Assembly (NCBI GenBank): GCA_903907865.1
Contig: CAIVPR010000090.1
Location: 50,763-114,762 of the forward strand
Source: an uncultured Acidobacteriia bacterium
GTDB taxonomy: Bacteria > Acidobacteriota > Terriglobia > Bryobacterales > Bryobacteraceae
Length of the DNA: 64,000 nucleotides
Direction: 5' to 3'
The notes under the pieces were generated by a model. It was not told the origin of the DNA, made no database searches, and saw only the letters and a list, made by a program, of their open reading frames with translations. Below, in pieces: positions 27,044-36,166 of the stretch. A program made the position numbers and the translations under genes. Numbering within the stretch: position 1 is the first letter of the stretch; the number at the start of each line of letters is the position of its first letter.

Positions 27044-30000
27044 TTAGAACGTCAAACGCAACGCCAACTGCAACACGCGCCAGCTTTCGCCGTTCTGGTT
27101 CGTGGTCGCGGAACTCGCCGTGGACAACGTCACGCAGCAGGCTTGTCCGAAAACGCCCGACGAGATTGCCGGGCTGCCTACGCTGGCATCGCGCGGATTG
27201 CGGAAGTTCGGGTGGTTGAGCGCGTTGAACGCTTCAGCCCGGAACACCATACGCACCCGCTCCGTGATTGTGAAGCCCTTGGTCAGCGCCGAATCGAGGT
27301 TCCAGTAGCTCGGGCCTTGGAAGATGTTGCGGCCTAGACCCAACTGGCCGGGAAGCGGAATCATGAAGGCGTCGGCATTCGCGAAGAACACCGGCCCCAC
27401 CACGCCGTCCTTGGACTGCAGCTGGGCGACCGGAAGCGTTGCGCCCGGCTTGAGAGCGGCCCTGGATTGCGCCGTCGAATTGGCAGTGAAGTATCCCGAC
27501 CGCACGCTGAACGGCTCGCCGGACTGGTAAGTGTAAATTCCGTTGATGCTCCAGTTGCCCACGAACAGGTCCACCACCCGGTTGGCATTCCCCGCGAACC
27601 GCTTGCCGCGGCCGAAGGGGAGTTCGTAAATGGCGGTGGCGTTGAGAACGTGGCGTTGGTCGAAGTCCGACCGCGCCTTCTCGTTCCGGTAGTTGTGGCC
27701 GTCAACGGGCGTGCGGGCGCTGGTGGTGGTCAGACCGCCGCCGACGCTCGCCGCGACCGGGTCGAGCGAAAGGTCGTCAATCGACTTGCCCAGCGTGTAG
27801 GAGCCGTTCACCAGCAAGCCGGCCTTGTCGAAGCGCTTGCGCAGGGTCGCCTGCAGTGCGTGGTAGGTGGAATCGGCACCGTTGTCGATGACGAGGATCT
27901 GCCCGAACTGCTGGTTGGGACGCAGATGCGCCGCGAGCGTCGTCTGCTCGATCCGCCCGGCGAAGTTGCCCGCGCCGTTCTGGCTGAGGTCGCTGGTCGT
28001 CGTGGCTGAGTTGATGAACGCCTGGTTCACAATGCCTTGCTGCAGGACAGGCACCGCGTTGGCACCCGGGCATGCGGCACCGGAGGCCAATGTTCCGTCG
28101 GCGCGGCAACCGCCGCCGATTGCCACGTTCCGCTGCATCGCGAGGAACGACGGCAGGATCCCGGTGGCATCGACCTGGTTGGCATCCCACGAGCGGTACA
28201 GCCGCTCGGCCCGGCGCCCCACATATCCGACCGAGCCGACGTACCCGCCCGGCAGTTCCCGTTGGATCGTGACGTTCCACATGTGGACCGTCGGCAACTT
28301 CAGTTTGGGATCGAAGACGCGGGCTGCGGGAGCATTCGACGAGACCTGGGAAGGCGGCGTCAGGAACGTCGACGGCTTCACGGTCGGCGCGTTCATTTCA
28401 TTCAGGAATCCGGCGGCGAGGCGCAAGTCCGTTACGGCTTGGCAACCTGGCGTGGTGACCAGCGAGCCATTGGCTCCCGAGAACGACGAGCCGCAGGTGA
28501 ACGATTGGCCCGGGACAGCTGTCGCCACCGAGGTCACCTGGAAGCTGTTCACGGGGTCGAAAGCCAGTCCATAACCGGCCCGGACCACCATCTTCGAGGA
28601 ATCACCCGGCGACCACGTGATGCCGAAGCGCGGGGCGAACGCCCCCAGATTGTAGTTGTTGTACCAACGGTCGGCGTGGGTAAAGGTGACCGGCCCCTGG
28701 CTACCGTCGATGGCCTTGCTGGGCACGTAGACGCGACCACCCGCCTCGGTTGCCGGAGGGTTGATCTCCCAACGGACGCCGTAGCTCAGGGTGATGTTGC
28801 GGCGCAGCTTGAACTCGTCCTGCGCGAAGAAGTTGTACTGCTTGAGGCGTTCGCCCTGGGACCACAGGGTGACGGACTTTGGCCCCGACTTGAAGGGCAG
28901 GAAGGTGTCATGCGCCACGTCCCCGAGGAAGACCTGGGTCAGACCGGCCGGAATACCCAGCAGGTCGTTGATCGTGCCTTGGAGCCGGTTGAGGTCCGTC
29001 GAGGCGATATTGGTGGGCAGCGAGAATCCGGCGGGCGGTCGCGTGGTCCGCGACAGCGAAATGGCGGGCGTCAGGCTGGTGCCGCCCACGTCGCCGCGCT
29101 GGTCGTTGTGCTGGTACATCCGAATATTCAAACCCACTCGCACGATGTGCTTGCCGTTGACGTAGCTGACGTTGTCGACAATCTGCGGCGTGTTGACGGC
29201 GCGGTAGGTGCGCGGATTGGCCGTGTAGTCCACCGTGGAATTGTTGAACGTGAAGCGCGGCGTGTTGGGGAAGAGCGGATTGGCCTCGCCTTGCGTGAAG
29301 AGGAACTGCCAGCGGGAGAAGCCCAGCGTCAGTTCATTCACCACGCGAGGGGAAATCACGGACCGGAAGCCGATTGCGATGTTGGTGGCGGGACGGAAGA
29401 CCTCGCCGCGCGCAGGGTAGCCGGGAATCACGATCGGGCGGCCGTTCAGGGGGTCGCCGTTGAACGTGTTCTGCTCGGCACCCAGCCAGCGGAAGAAGAC
29501 GTTGTTCTTGTCGTTGATGGTGTGGTCGACGCGCAGCAGGTACTGCGGCCCCCGGACTTGCGTCGGGCTGTTCCACTGGTACACGCCGAGGTTGAGGCCG
29601 TCTCCGGAGTTGTACGAGTTCGGGGCGGGGTAGCCGCCGAGCACGGACTTTACCGACTTGTCCATGCCGATCTTGGCCGGGTCGTTGGCGTAGATGTTGA
29701 ACGAGGCGACGCAGTTCAGGTCACTGGGGGAGGAGCAATCGTGGACACCCGGCACGTAGGCGCCGGTTCTGGGATCGACCAGCAGCGTGCTGTTCTGGGT
29801 GATCTTCTGGCCTCCGAGCACCAGCGGATTAGCCGTGTTCGGCACCCAGTAGCGGTAGATGCCGCTCAGCGCGGTCGGGGTATAGAGGTTGACCGGGCCG
29901 TAGCTCTTGTCGACCGGGTCGGCGAAATTCACCTTCTGGCCCTGCCAACTGCCGAAGAAGAAGGTCTTGTTCTTGCGGATGGGCCCGCCCACCTCGAATC

Positions 30001-30826
30001 CGTACTGGTTGAGGTGGATCAGGGGCTTGGTGCCGCCCTGTGCGTTGGCGTAGAATTCCTGGGCATTCAGCGCCGTGTTGCGGAAGAACTCAAACGCCGC
30101 GCCGTGGAACGCGTTGGTGCCGGAGCGGGTGGCGATGGACACGTTCGCGCCCGAGTTGCGTCCTTCCTCGGCGCTCGGGTTCGAGGTGGTGACCTTGAAT
30201 TCCTGGACGTTGTCAGGATTCAAACGGAAGATGTTGCTGGTGGGGTTGGGGCTGGTGGATTCGTTGGCCTCGATACCGTCGATGGTGACATTGGCGGCAC
30301 TGGCGCGCGCGCCATTCACGTTGACGGTGTTGCCCGACCGCTGCACCACGCCCGGCTCGTACATCAGCAGGTTCAGCGGGTTGCGGCCGTTCAGCGGCAA
30401 CGTAACGATGGCCTTTTGTTCGATGACGTTGCCCAGCGTTGCGTTGGTGGTCTGCAGCGTTTCCGCAGTCGCGTTTACTTCGATGCTTTCCGAGACGGCG
30501 CCGACGTCCAGCGTCATGTCCACTTGCAGCGGCGTATTGACCTGCACGGTATTACCTTTGCGCAGCGCCACCTTGAAGCCCGCAGCCTCGACGCGCACGG
30601 AGTAGGTTCCTACCGCAATGGACGGGAACGCGAACAGGCCGGAATCCGTGGTGTCCTGTTTCTGTGCTACGCCGGTAGCCTCGTTGGTTAGCAGCACCGC
30701 CGCGTGCGGCACTGCGGAGCCGGATGAATCCCGGACAGTGCCGGAGATCTGCGAGGTGGATGTTTGTGCCGCACAAGTCGCGGCTAGAAGTGCCACCAGA
30801 ATGGCGGCGTAAGTTATGTTCCTCAT
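27044..30826 (-). CDS. Oar-like TonB-dependent outer-membrane receptor
   Basis: The 1260-residue protein starts at 30826 with MRNITYAAILVALLAATCAAQ, a clean signal peptide, then the carboxypeptidase-regulatory-like domain (SQISGTVRDSSGSAVPHAAV), the plug with LPLNGRNPLNLLMYEPGVV, and NVTIDGIEANE, a large barrel, and a terminal Phe (LALRLTF). The frame is open to 31876, but that extension overlaps the epimerase gene and lacks signal features. This LPLNGRNP-type plug is the commonest class in Acidobacteriota. It may import a substrate used with the neighbouring DUF1549/DUF1501 pair (same strand, downstream) or the divergent TIM-barrel enzyme. Confidence 0.94.
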   Translation of the reverse strand: MRNITYAAILVALLAATCAAQTSTSQISGTVRDSSGSAVPHAAVLLTNEATGVAQKQDTTDSGLFAFPSIAVGTYSVRVEAAGFKVALRKGNTVQVNTPLQVDMTLDVGAVSESIEVNATAETLQTTNATLGNVIEQKAIVTLPLNGRNPLNLLMYEPGVVQRSGNTVNVNGARASAANVTIDGIEANESTSPNPTSNIFRLNPDNVQEFKVTTSNPSAEEGRNSGANVSIATRSGTNAFHGAAFEFFRNTALNAQEFYANAQGGTKPLIHLNQYGFEVGGPIRKNKTFFFGSWQGQKVNFADPVDKSYGPVNLYTPTALSGIYRYWVPNTANPLVLGGQKITQNSTLLVDPRTGAYVPGVHDCSSPSDLNCVASFNIYANDPAKIGMDKSVKSVLGGYPAPNSYNSGDGLNLGVYQWNSPTQVRGPQYLLRVDHTINDKNNVFFRWLGAEQNTFNGDPLNGRPIVIPGYPARGEVFRPATNIAIGFRSVISPRVVNELTLGFSRWQFLFTQGEANPLFPNTPRFTFNNSTVDYTANPRTYRAVNTPQIVDNVSYVNGKHIVRVGLNIRMYQHNDQRGDVGGTSLTPAISLSRTTRPPAGFSLPTNIASTDLNRLQGTINDLLGIPAGLTQVFLGDVAHDTFLPFKSGPKSVTLWSQGERLKQYNFFAQDEFKLRRNITLSYGVRWEINPPATEAGGRVYVPSKAIDGSQGPVTFTHADRWYNNYNLGAFAPRFGITWSPGDSSKMVVRAGYGLAFDPVNSFQVTSVATAVPGQSFTCGSSFSGANGSLVTTPGCQAVTDLRLAAGFLNEMNAPTVKPSTFLTPPSQVSSNAPAARVFDPKLKLPTVHMWNVTIQRELPGGYVGSVGYVGRRAERLYRSWDANQVDATGILPSFLAMQRNVAIGGGCRADGTLASGAACPGANAVPVLQQGIVNQAFINSATTTSDLSQNGAGNFAGRIEQTTLAAHLRPNQQFGQILVIDNGADSTYHALQATLRKRFDKAGLLVNGSYTLGKSIDDLSLDPVAASVGGGLTTTSARTPVDGHNYRNEKARSDFDQRHVLNATAIYELPFGRGKRFAGNANRVVDLFVGNWSINGIYTYQSGEPFSVRSGYFTANSTAQSRAALKPGATLPVAQLQSKDGVVGPVFFANADAFMIPLPGQLGLGRNIFQGPSYWNLDSALTKGFTITERVRMVFRAEAFNALNHPNFRNPRDASVGSPAISSGVFGQACCVTLSTASSATTNQNGESWRVLQLALRLTF

Positions 30827-30952
30827 GTTGTGTTTCGCTCCCCTAAAAGCGTGATGCGGGTCGATCCAGCGACGAAGCAAGATTTTCCTTATTATAGCGC
30901 TCTGCAGGCCGCCAGGGTTGCGCCCGGAACCCGTTGATAAGATAGTTTCGCC

Positions 30953-31906
30953 ATGACCAGACGCACGCTCATCGGCGGCATCGCAGCCGCGGGAACGCTC
31001 CAACAGATCGCGCAGGCCGCCGAGTGGAAACCCAGGCTCGGCGTCCTCGGGCCCTATACCCCTGCCAACGTCGAATTCGCCAAGAACGAGGGGTTCACCA
31101 ACATGATCCTCGGTGCGACGCGCAACTCCACGCTGGACGCCACCAAGCTCACCGATGCCCAGGTCGAGGCAACCAAGGCCACGCTGGCCAAGTTCCAGAT
31201 GCACGTGTCGGCGCTCCAAGCCTCCCAGGAGCACATTGCCGCCGACCTCGACAAGCGCAAGGCCGACAACGACTACTTCGTGAAGCTGATCGAGCTGGCC
31301 GGCAAGCTGGGGATTCCGTACATCGGGACCTCGTCGGGCAACAACCGGGCCACGTCGTTCGACCAGCAGGTGGACGACATCGTCCGCGTCTACACCGAGC
31401 GCTATTTCCCCGCTTGCGAAAAGAACAAGGTCCGCATCCTGTGGGAGAACTACCCCGGTGCCACCAACATCGCCATCAGCCCGCAGGGTTTCGAGGCGCT
31501 GTTCAAAGCTTTCGGCAATTCGCCCTACGTCGGACTGCAGTACGACCCCTCGCACTTTGTCCGCCTGTTCATGGACCCGGTCCAGCCCGCGCGCGACTTC
31601 GTGGACAAGATCTACGACGTGCACTTGAAGGACACGGAGATCCGCTGGGATGTGCTGAAGAAGGTGGGGATCAGCCCGGTCGGACAGGCGCAGTGGTGGC
31701 TGTACCGGCTGCCGGGGTTGGGGTCGGTGCCGTGGGCCGAACTGTTCACGGTGTTGCAGCGGGCGGGTTACCAGGGTGCGATGAGTCTTGAGCACGAGGA
31801 TCCGCTGTACGGGTCGCCGAACCGTCCGGGGCCCGATTTCAGTCCGGACTACGCGATGGGGTTCAAGATGGCGCACCGGTATTTGCGGCAGTACGTGCCC
31901 GAGTAG
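30953..31906 (+). CDS. Sugar phosphate isomerase/epimerase-like TIM-barrel protein
   Basis: The 317-residue protein has an N-terminal signal with two arginines (MTRRTLIGGIAAAG), then an AP-endonuclease-2/xylose-isomerase-like TIM barrel: KLGIPYIGTSSG, VRILWENYPGATN, GLQYDPSHFVRLFMD, YDVHLKDTEI and AMSLEHEDPL. These Glu, Asp and His residues form the typical metal site of the family. Many acidobacterial members are exported and act on sugars or inositols. It is divergent from a TonB-dependent receptor across a 126-base gap with an AT-rich TTATTATAG patch that may hold promoters. Confidence 0.88.
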   Translation: MTRRTLIGGIAAAGTLQQIAQAAEWKPRLGVLGPYTPANVEFAKNEGFTNMILGATRNSTLDATKLTDAQVEATKATLAKFQMHVSALQASQEHIAADLDKRKADNDYFVKLIELAGKLGIPYIGTSSGNNRATSFDQQVDDIVRVYTERYFPACEKNKVRILWENYPGATNIAISPQGFEALFKAFGNSPYVGLQYDPSHFVRLFMDPVQPARDFVDKIYDVHLKDTEIRWDVLKKVGISPVGQAQWWLYRLPGLGSVPWAELFTVLQRAGYQGAMSLEHEDPLYGSPNRPGPDFSPDYAMGFKMAHRYLRQYVPE

Positions 31907-32035
31907 GTTGAGCCGGGTGTTGGCGTCCTGCCCGGAAGGCGGCGCACCCTGCGGCAGTCAGGGCCGGATTAACACGGAGACGCGTAAAGTTTCCGGCTCG
32001 TTCTGCCGATGCTAAGTTCATGGCGGCCATTCGCC

Positions 32036-33070
32036 ATGGACATGGGCTTCGTACACAAGATCGTCGACCGGCTCCTCGAACGCGCGTTGGAGGAGTTCGA
32101 CAACAATCCGCTCGCACTGCAGTTCATCCGTCGGCTCTCCATTGAGGGCTCGGACCTGTTCTTCGACGCTGCCATGCGTCATCTGAAGGGAAGTCGGGAG
32201 TCCAACGGGCACCGGATGCTAGCTATTCTTCTCTTGAAGCGGGACAGGCTGCAGGATGAAATCGTCAATCCCAGGGCGGGCAGCCGGGAGGATGCGATTG
32301 AACTGGTTCGCCGCTTTCTCGCGGTGGATCCTTCGTTCGACGTCAAACTGGCTCGGCGCTTGCCCGGGCGGAGCTATTCCAGTGCCGAATCCCTCACGGG
32401 GCTATCCGCGGCAAGGGCGTTGGACGTTCTCGACCACACCTCGCGGGGGAGGCGGCTGCTGCCCATTGTCGGCCATCTTCCGCAGAGCAGCGACCCGAAG
32501 CTTTCCTCGAAGGCGACACTCTTTGTCGGCCGACGCGTGCAGAGCCCGGCGTGGGTGGTGCAGCAGTTGAAACGCCCCGAGCAGCGCGTCCGTGCCAGCG
32601 CCGTCGAGTCGCTGTGGGGTCTGAACGGGCCTGAAGTTCTCCGGATCCTCGAAGGCTGTGCCGGAGATAGGAACAACCGTGTCGTTGGGAACGCGCTTGT
32701 TGGACTCCATCTCGCCGGGAGTCCCGACGCGGCGGGGGAGATCCTTGGCATGTCGCGCCAAGCTGCGGACAGCCGGCGGCTGACGGCGGCTTGGGCGCTC
32801 GGCCAACTCAAGGGCGAGCCGTTCGCCCACCGCCTGACGGAACTGATGCGGGACGAGAATCCGGCGGTGCGGGGTATGGCGTTGCGGTCGTCGCTGTCCG
32901 CGCGAAGACTGGAGCTCCTCCGTCCGGCCGTCGGCCAACTTCGGCCAGAGGCAACGCCGTTGGAAGCCATGGCTGTCGAGCCGGAATCAACGCGTTTGGC
33001 TCTCCCGGCACCCCAGGCGGGGATCAGCCTCCGCCTGGACGGACGCGCCTACCATCTGGGGCCGCCATGA
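32036..33070 (+). CDS. HEAT-repeat-like helical protein, function unknown
   Basis: The ~344-residue protein is almost entirely helical. Its middle and end carry HEAT-like pairs: VQQLKRPEQRVRASAVESLW, VLRILEGCAGDRNNRVVGNA and TELMRDENPAVRGMALRSSL, each with the D-N-x-x-V-R-x-x-A rhythm. ATG 32036 (MDMGFVHKIV) is preferred, with 32009 possible. It overlaps the next gene by 4 bases (ATGA), so the two are translationally coupled. It is probably a cytoplasmic protein-binding scaffold. Confidence 0.7.
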   Translation: MDMGFVHKIVDRLLERALEEFDNNPLALQFIRRLSIEGSDLFFDAAMRHLKGSRESNGHRMLAILLLKRDRLQDEIVNPRAGSREDAIELVRRFLAVDPSFDVKLARRLPGRSYSSAESLTGLSAARALDVLDHTSRGRRLLPIVGHLPQSSDPKLSSKATLFVGRRVQSPAWVVQQLKRPEQRVRASAVESLWGLNGPEVLRILEGCAGDRNNRVVGNALVGLHLAGSPDAAGEILGMSRQAADSRRLTAAWALGQLKGEPFAHRLTELMRDENPAVRGMALRSSLSARRLELLRPAVGQLRPEATPLEAMAVEPESTRLALPAPQAGISLRLDGRAYHLGPP

Positions 33071-34200
33071 TCCTGAAACACCGCTCTGCTAACTTGGGAA
33101 ATGACTCGTTCCGGCATTCTCAAACTGACAAGCGAATGAAATTGGTGCGCAAGTGGTACGGGCAGCGGATGGAACGCTGGGAGCACAAGCTCGCCTTCCG
33201 CGACAGCAACAGGGTGGTTCGCCCCTTCGACTGGGGCCTCGAGTGGATCCGCAAATGGCCGTTCGACCTGCCTGAACTGGAAAGCGCCGGGCCCGAAGGC
33301 TACCTCCGAGTCCTCAACCAAGCCGCGATCCAGCGCAGTGACGCGCTGTTCGGATATGACAAGCCAGCCGACTTCCGCGTGATCCGTGAACTGGGTGGGG
33401 ACGAGTTGCAGTTCACCTCCCCGGTCGAGACTCCGTACGCGGAAAACAACACCGTCCGGGCCCGCTTTTTCCCCGCCAAGAAGCGCTGGAAACGCGGCAA
33501 CAAGGCCGTAGTGCTGCTTCCGCATTGGAACTCGAAGCCGCATCAGCACGGGGCACTCTGCCGGGGCATCGCGGAACTCGGCATTTCGGTCCTCCGCATC
33601 AGTCTTCCGTACCACGACCGCCGCATGCCGCCGGAACTGAGCCGCGCCGACTACGCCGTCTCCGCCAACATCGGCCGCACCATGGATGCCACGCGCCAGG
33701 CCGTCGTCGACGTGCGCTCCTGTTTCGACTGGTTGCAGGAACAGGGCTTCGAGGATCTCGGCATCGTCGGGACCAGCCTCGGCTCCTGCTATGCCTTCCT
33801 CGCCAGCGCCCACGACGAGCGCATCAAGGTCAACGTGTTCAACCACTGCTCCACCTATTTCGGCGATGTCGTCTGGTCCGGCCTTTCCACGCGACACATC
33901 CGGCAGGGCATAGAGAGCGAAATCACTCTCGACCGTCTCCGTGCCGCATGGGACTGTGTCAGCCCGGTCCATTACATGGACCGATTCGCAGCCCAGCCGA
34001 AGAAGTCGTTCTTCCTGTACGCGACCTACGACACCACCTTCCCGCCGGAGCTCTCCCGCGACCTCGTGCGGGTGGTTCAGGAGCGTAAAGTGGACCACAA
34101 ACTCGTGGTGATGCCCTGCGGACACTACACGCTCGGCGAATCGCCGTTCAAGTTCATCGCCGGATACGAGATTTGCTCGTTCTTGAAGCGCAACCTGTAG
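33067..34200 (+). CDS. Alpha/beta hydrolase, ABHD18-like
   Basis: The 377-residue protein has an alpha/beta-hydrolase core: VVLLPHWNSKPHQHGALCRG, the oxyanion region LRISLPYHDRRMP, the nucleophile elbow IVGTSLGSCYAF (serine in G-T-S-L-G), LYATYDTTFPPELS for the acid, and the late histidine in VMPCGHYTLGESPFK. This order fits the ABHD18/DUF2048-like branch. There is no signal peptide. The ATG at 33067 overlaps the upstream stop; ATG 33136 (MKLVRKWYGQ) is an alternative start. Substrate unknown; probably an esterase or thioesterase. Confidence 0.8.
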   Translation: MILKHRSANLGNDSFRHSQTDKRMKLVRKWYGQRMERWEHKLAFRDSNRVVRPFDWGLEWIRKWPFDLPELESAGPEGYLRVLNQAAIQRSDALFGYDKPADFRVIRELGGDELQFTSPVETPYAENNTVRARFFPAKKRWKRGNKAVVLLPHWNSKPHQHGALCRGIAELGISVLRISLPYHDRRMPPELSRADYAVSANIGRTMDATRQAVVDVRSCFDWLQEQGFEDLGIVGTSLGSCYAFLASAHDERIKVNVFNHCSTYFGDVVWSGLSTRHIRQGIESEITLDRLRAAWDCVSPVHYMDRFAAQPKKSFFLYATYDTTFPPELSRDLVRVVQERKVDHKLVVMPCGHYTLGESPFKFIAGYEICSFLKRNL

Positions 34201-34284
34201 GTCCTTGCGTCCCCAGTCATATTTCTCTGGCGTTCCGATTGGACTTCGGTTACTCTTGTCATGTCGGATTGGAGGACAAACGGC

Positions 34285-34911
34285 ATGCGAATTCTTTTTG
34301 GAGGAGCGCTCCTGGTGCTTCTGGTCGGGACCGCGCAAGCCGCGGCCGTTCTCCCAGTGGCGGCTTCCGGATCCGTTGGGTGCACTCCCGCGTCCGGCCC
34401 CGTTTGTGACGATGCAGCCCTGCCAGCTGTGGGCGGTATCCAAGGCCTGAAATTCTTTCTCGACCAACCCTACCTGTTCCCGGGCAATTCCGCGGCCCTT
34501 GCCTTCAGCGTGACTGGCACCGTGGGCGGGACAACCAGCATTGCGGCCGGCACTGGCATGTCGGTCGGTTGGGACTTCACCATCAATTCTTCCCCGCTGG
34601 TGTCTGGAACGATGGAATTCTCAATCTTGGCGACCAACTTCGACTATCTTGTGGACGCGCCGGTGCATGGTGGCCACAACACTGGAATTGCCACCTCCAC
34701 ATTCCTGCATGACTTGAACCCCGGCGACACCGTCACGGTCGAATGGCAGCTGAATGTCGCCGTTACCTCGTCCACCGGGGTCCACGTCACCATCCCCTCA
34801 AGTTCAATCGATTTCGGCGTAGAGACGCCGGAACCGGCAAGCTTCTTGCTCCTTGCGTCGGTGGCCGGAGCCGTCGGCGCGCGGCGGCGCATGCGTACAG
34901 CACAGGCTTAG
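34285..34911 (+). CDS. PEP-CTERM exported protein
   Basis: The ~208-residue protein has a signal peptide (MRILFGGALLVLLVGTAQAA), a beta-rich middle with few charges, and a C-terminal sorting signal: ETPEPASFLLL, a hydrophobic stretch and a basic tail RRRMR. Exosortase would process it for surface display or release. Two cysteines (CTPASGPVC) near the N-terminus may form a disulfide. It is unlike the HAF-repeat PEP-CTERM protein at 8825. ATG 34261 is also possible but would put charged residues before the signal. Confidence 0.85.
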   Translation: MRILFGGALLVLLVGTAQAAAVLPVAASGSVGCTPASGPVCDDAALPAVGGIQGLKFFLDQPYLFPGNSAALAFSVTGTVGGTTSIAAGTGMSVGWDFTINSSPLVSGTMEFSILATNFDYLVDAPVHGGHNTGIATSTFLHDLNPGDTVTVEWQLNVAVTSSTGVHVTIPSSSIDFGVETPEPASFLLLASVAGAVGARRRMRTAQA

Positions 34912-35002
34912 CGGCTCGGCTCCCACCCGCGGGTTGTTTAGCGATATACTTCTGGATTCGTCCCCCGTTCGAGACGACGTTTTTCACAGAAGGAATTTGT
35001 CC

Positions 35003-36058
35003 ATGTCCAACAACCTCACCCGTCGTTCCCTTTTGACCGCGGCCGCCGGAGCCGCAGCCGCCACCTCGCTCGTAGCCCAGACCAAGCGCGACTGGACCGG
35101 CAAGGACCCCATCGGCTACCCCGACCCGGACGTCGTCGTCCTCGACCCGGCCCGTTTCAAGGCCAAGATCAACAATGCCGTCATCGAGCGCGTGCACGTC
35201 GGCAACCGCTGGGCCGAGGGCATCGCTTGGAACGGCAACGCCCAGTGCGTGATCTGGAGCGACATTCCAAACAACCGCCAACTCCGGCGCAACGAGGATG
35301 ACGGCCACGTCAGTGTCTTCCGTCCTGCGGCCAACTACAGCAATGGCAATACCTTCGACAACCAGGGTCGCCAGCTTTCCTGTGAGCACGATACCCGCCG
35401 CGTGGTCCGCTACGAGCCGAGCGGCAAGGTCACGGTGATCGCCGACAAGTTCGAGGGCAAGCTGCTCAACGCCCCGAACGACATCGTGGTGGATCCCAAC
35501 GACAACATCTGGTTCACCGACCCCGGCTACGGCATCCTGGTCGCCTACGAGGGCCACCTCGACAAGCCCCAGATCAAGGAAGCGGTCTACCGCGTGGACG
35601 GCAAGACAGGCCAGATCGCGAAAGTCGCCGACGACCTCCACAAGCCCAACGGCCTCTGCTTCTCGCCCGACTACAAGAAGCTCTACATCTGCGACACCGG
35701 CGCGACCCATGAGCCGACCCTGCCCAAGACCATCCAGCAGTATGACGTCAACGGGGCCAAGCTGACCAACAGCAAGCTCTTCATCAACACCGAGATCAAG
35801 GGCAAGGGCGCCGGGCTCGCGGACGGCATCCGCGCCGACGTCGACGGAAATATTTGGGCCGGTTGCGGCTGGGTTGGGCCGGGCTACGACGGCGTCCACA
35901 TCTTCGCGCCGAACGGCGACATGATCGGCATGATCCTGCTGCCCGAGACCTGCGCCAACCTTTGCTTCGGCGGCTTGCACCGGAACCGGCTGTTCATGGC
36001 CGCCAGCCAGTCTGTGTACTCGGTGTACGTGGAAACCCGCGGCGCGCACATCTGCTAA
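35003..36058 (+). CDS. SMP-30/gluconolactonase-family protein, exported
   Basis: The 351-residue protein has a Tat-like start (LTRRSLLTAAAGAAAA) and the SMP-30 six-bladed propeller motifs: RWAEGIAWN, CEHDTRRVVRYEP, LNAPNDIVVDPNDNIWFTDP, KPNGLCFSPDYKKLYICDTG and LADGIRADVDGNIWAG, which supply the metal-binding Glu, Asn and Asp. It probably hydrolyses a sugar lactone in the periplasm. A good AGAAGGA ribosome binding site precedes ATG 35003. The frame is open upstream into the PEP-CTERM gene, but that part has no signal. Confidence 0.92.
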   Translation: MSNNLTRRSLLTAAAGAAAATSLVAQTKRDWTGKDPIGYPDPDVVVLDPARFKAKINNAVIERVHVGNRWAEGIAWNGNAQCVIWSDIPNNRQLRRNEDDGHVSVFRPAANYSNGNTFDNQGRQLSCEHDTRRVVRYEPSGKVTVIADKFEGKLLNAPNDIVVDPNDNIWFTDPGYGILVAYEGHLDKPQIKEAVYRVDGKTGQIAKVADDLHKPNGLCFSPDYKKLYICDTGATHEPTLPKTIQQYDVNGAKLTNSKLFINTEIKGKGAGLADGIRADVDGNIWAGCGWVGPGYDGVHIFAPNGDMIGMILLPETCANLCFGGLHRNRLFMAASQSVYSVYVETRGAHIC

Positions 36059-36065
36059 TGAAAAG

Positions 36066-36095
36066 GGCCGCGCGATTCATGTGAATCGCGCGGCC
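36066..36095 (-). terminator. Intrinsic terminator for the leftward ThuA gene
   Basis: A perfect 14-base stem (GGCCGCGCGATTCA / TGAATCGCGCGGCC) with a 2-base spacing lies between the convergent SMP-30 and ThuA genes. On the minus strand it is followed by CTTTTC, so it works best for ThuA, but it could also stop readthrough on the other strand. Confidence 0.75.
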
Positions 36096-36118
36096 AAACA
36101 CTCCCTTGCATGACTTAA

Positions 36119-36145
36119 CAGCCGAGCCGCGACCGCGAGGGAGCG
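36119..36145 (+). repeat. 27-bp dispersed intergenic repeat, copy 2
   Basis: Matches 6426-6452 at 26 of 27 bases. It lies between the ThuA stop and its terminator, in the same orientation as copy 1. Confidence 0.7.
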
Positions 36146-36166
36146 ATCACCCTCCCCGCAGCACCC

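Noticed and set aside
28037..30691. Long rightward open frame (884 codons) opposite the second TonB-dependent receptor
   Set aside because: It is the antisense of a convincing receptor gene, is rich in Arg/Val/Gly as shadow frames in GC-rich DNA are, and shows no motif.
30827..31876. N-terminal extension of the second receptor
   Set aside because: Overlaps the epimerase gene and a signal peptide starts at 30826.
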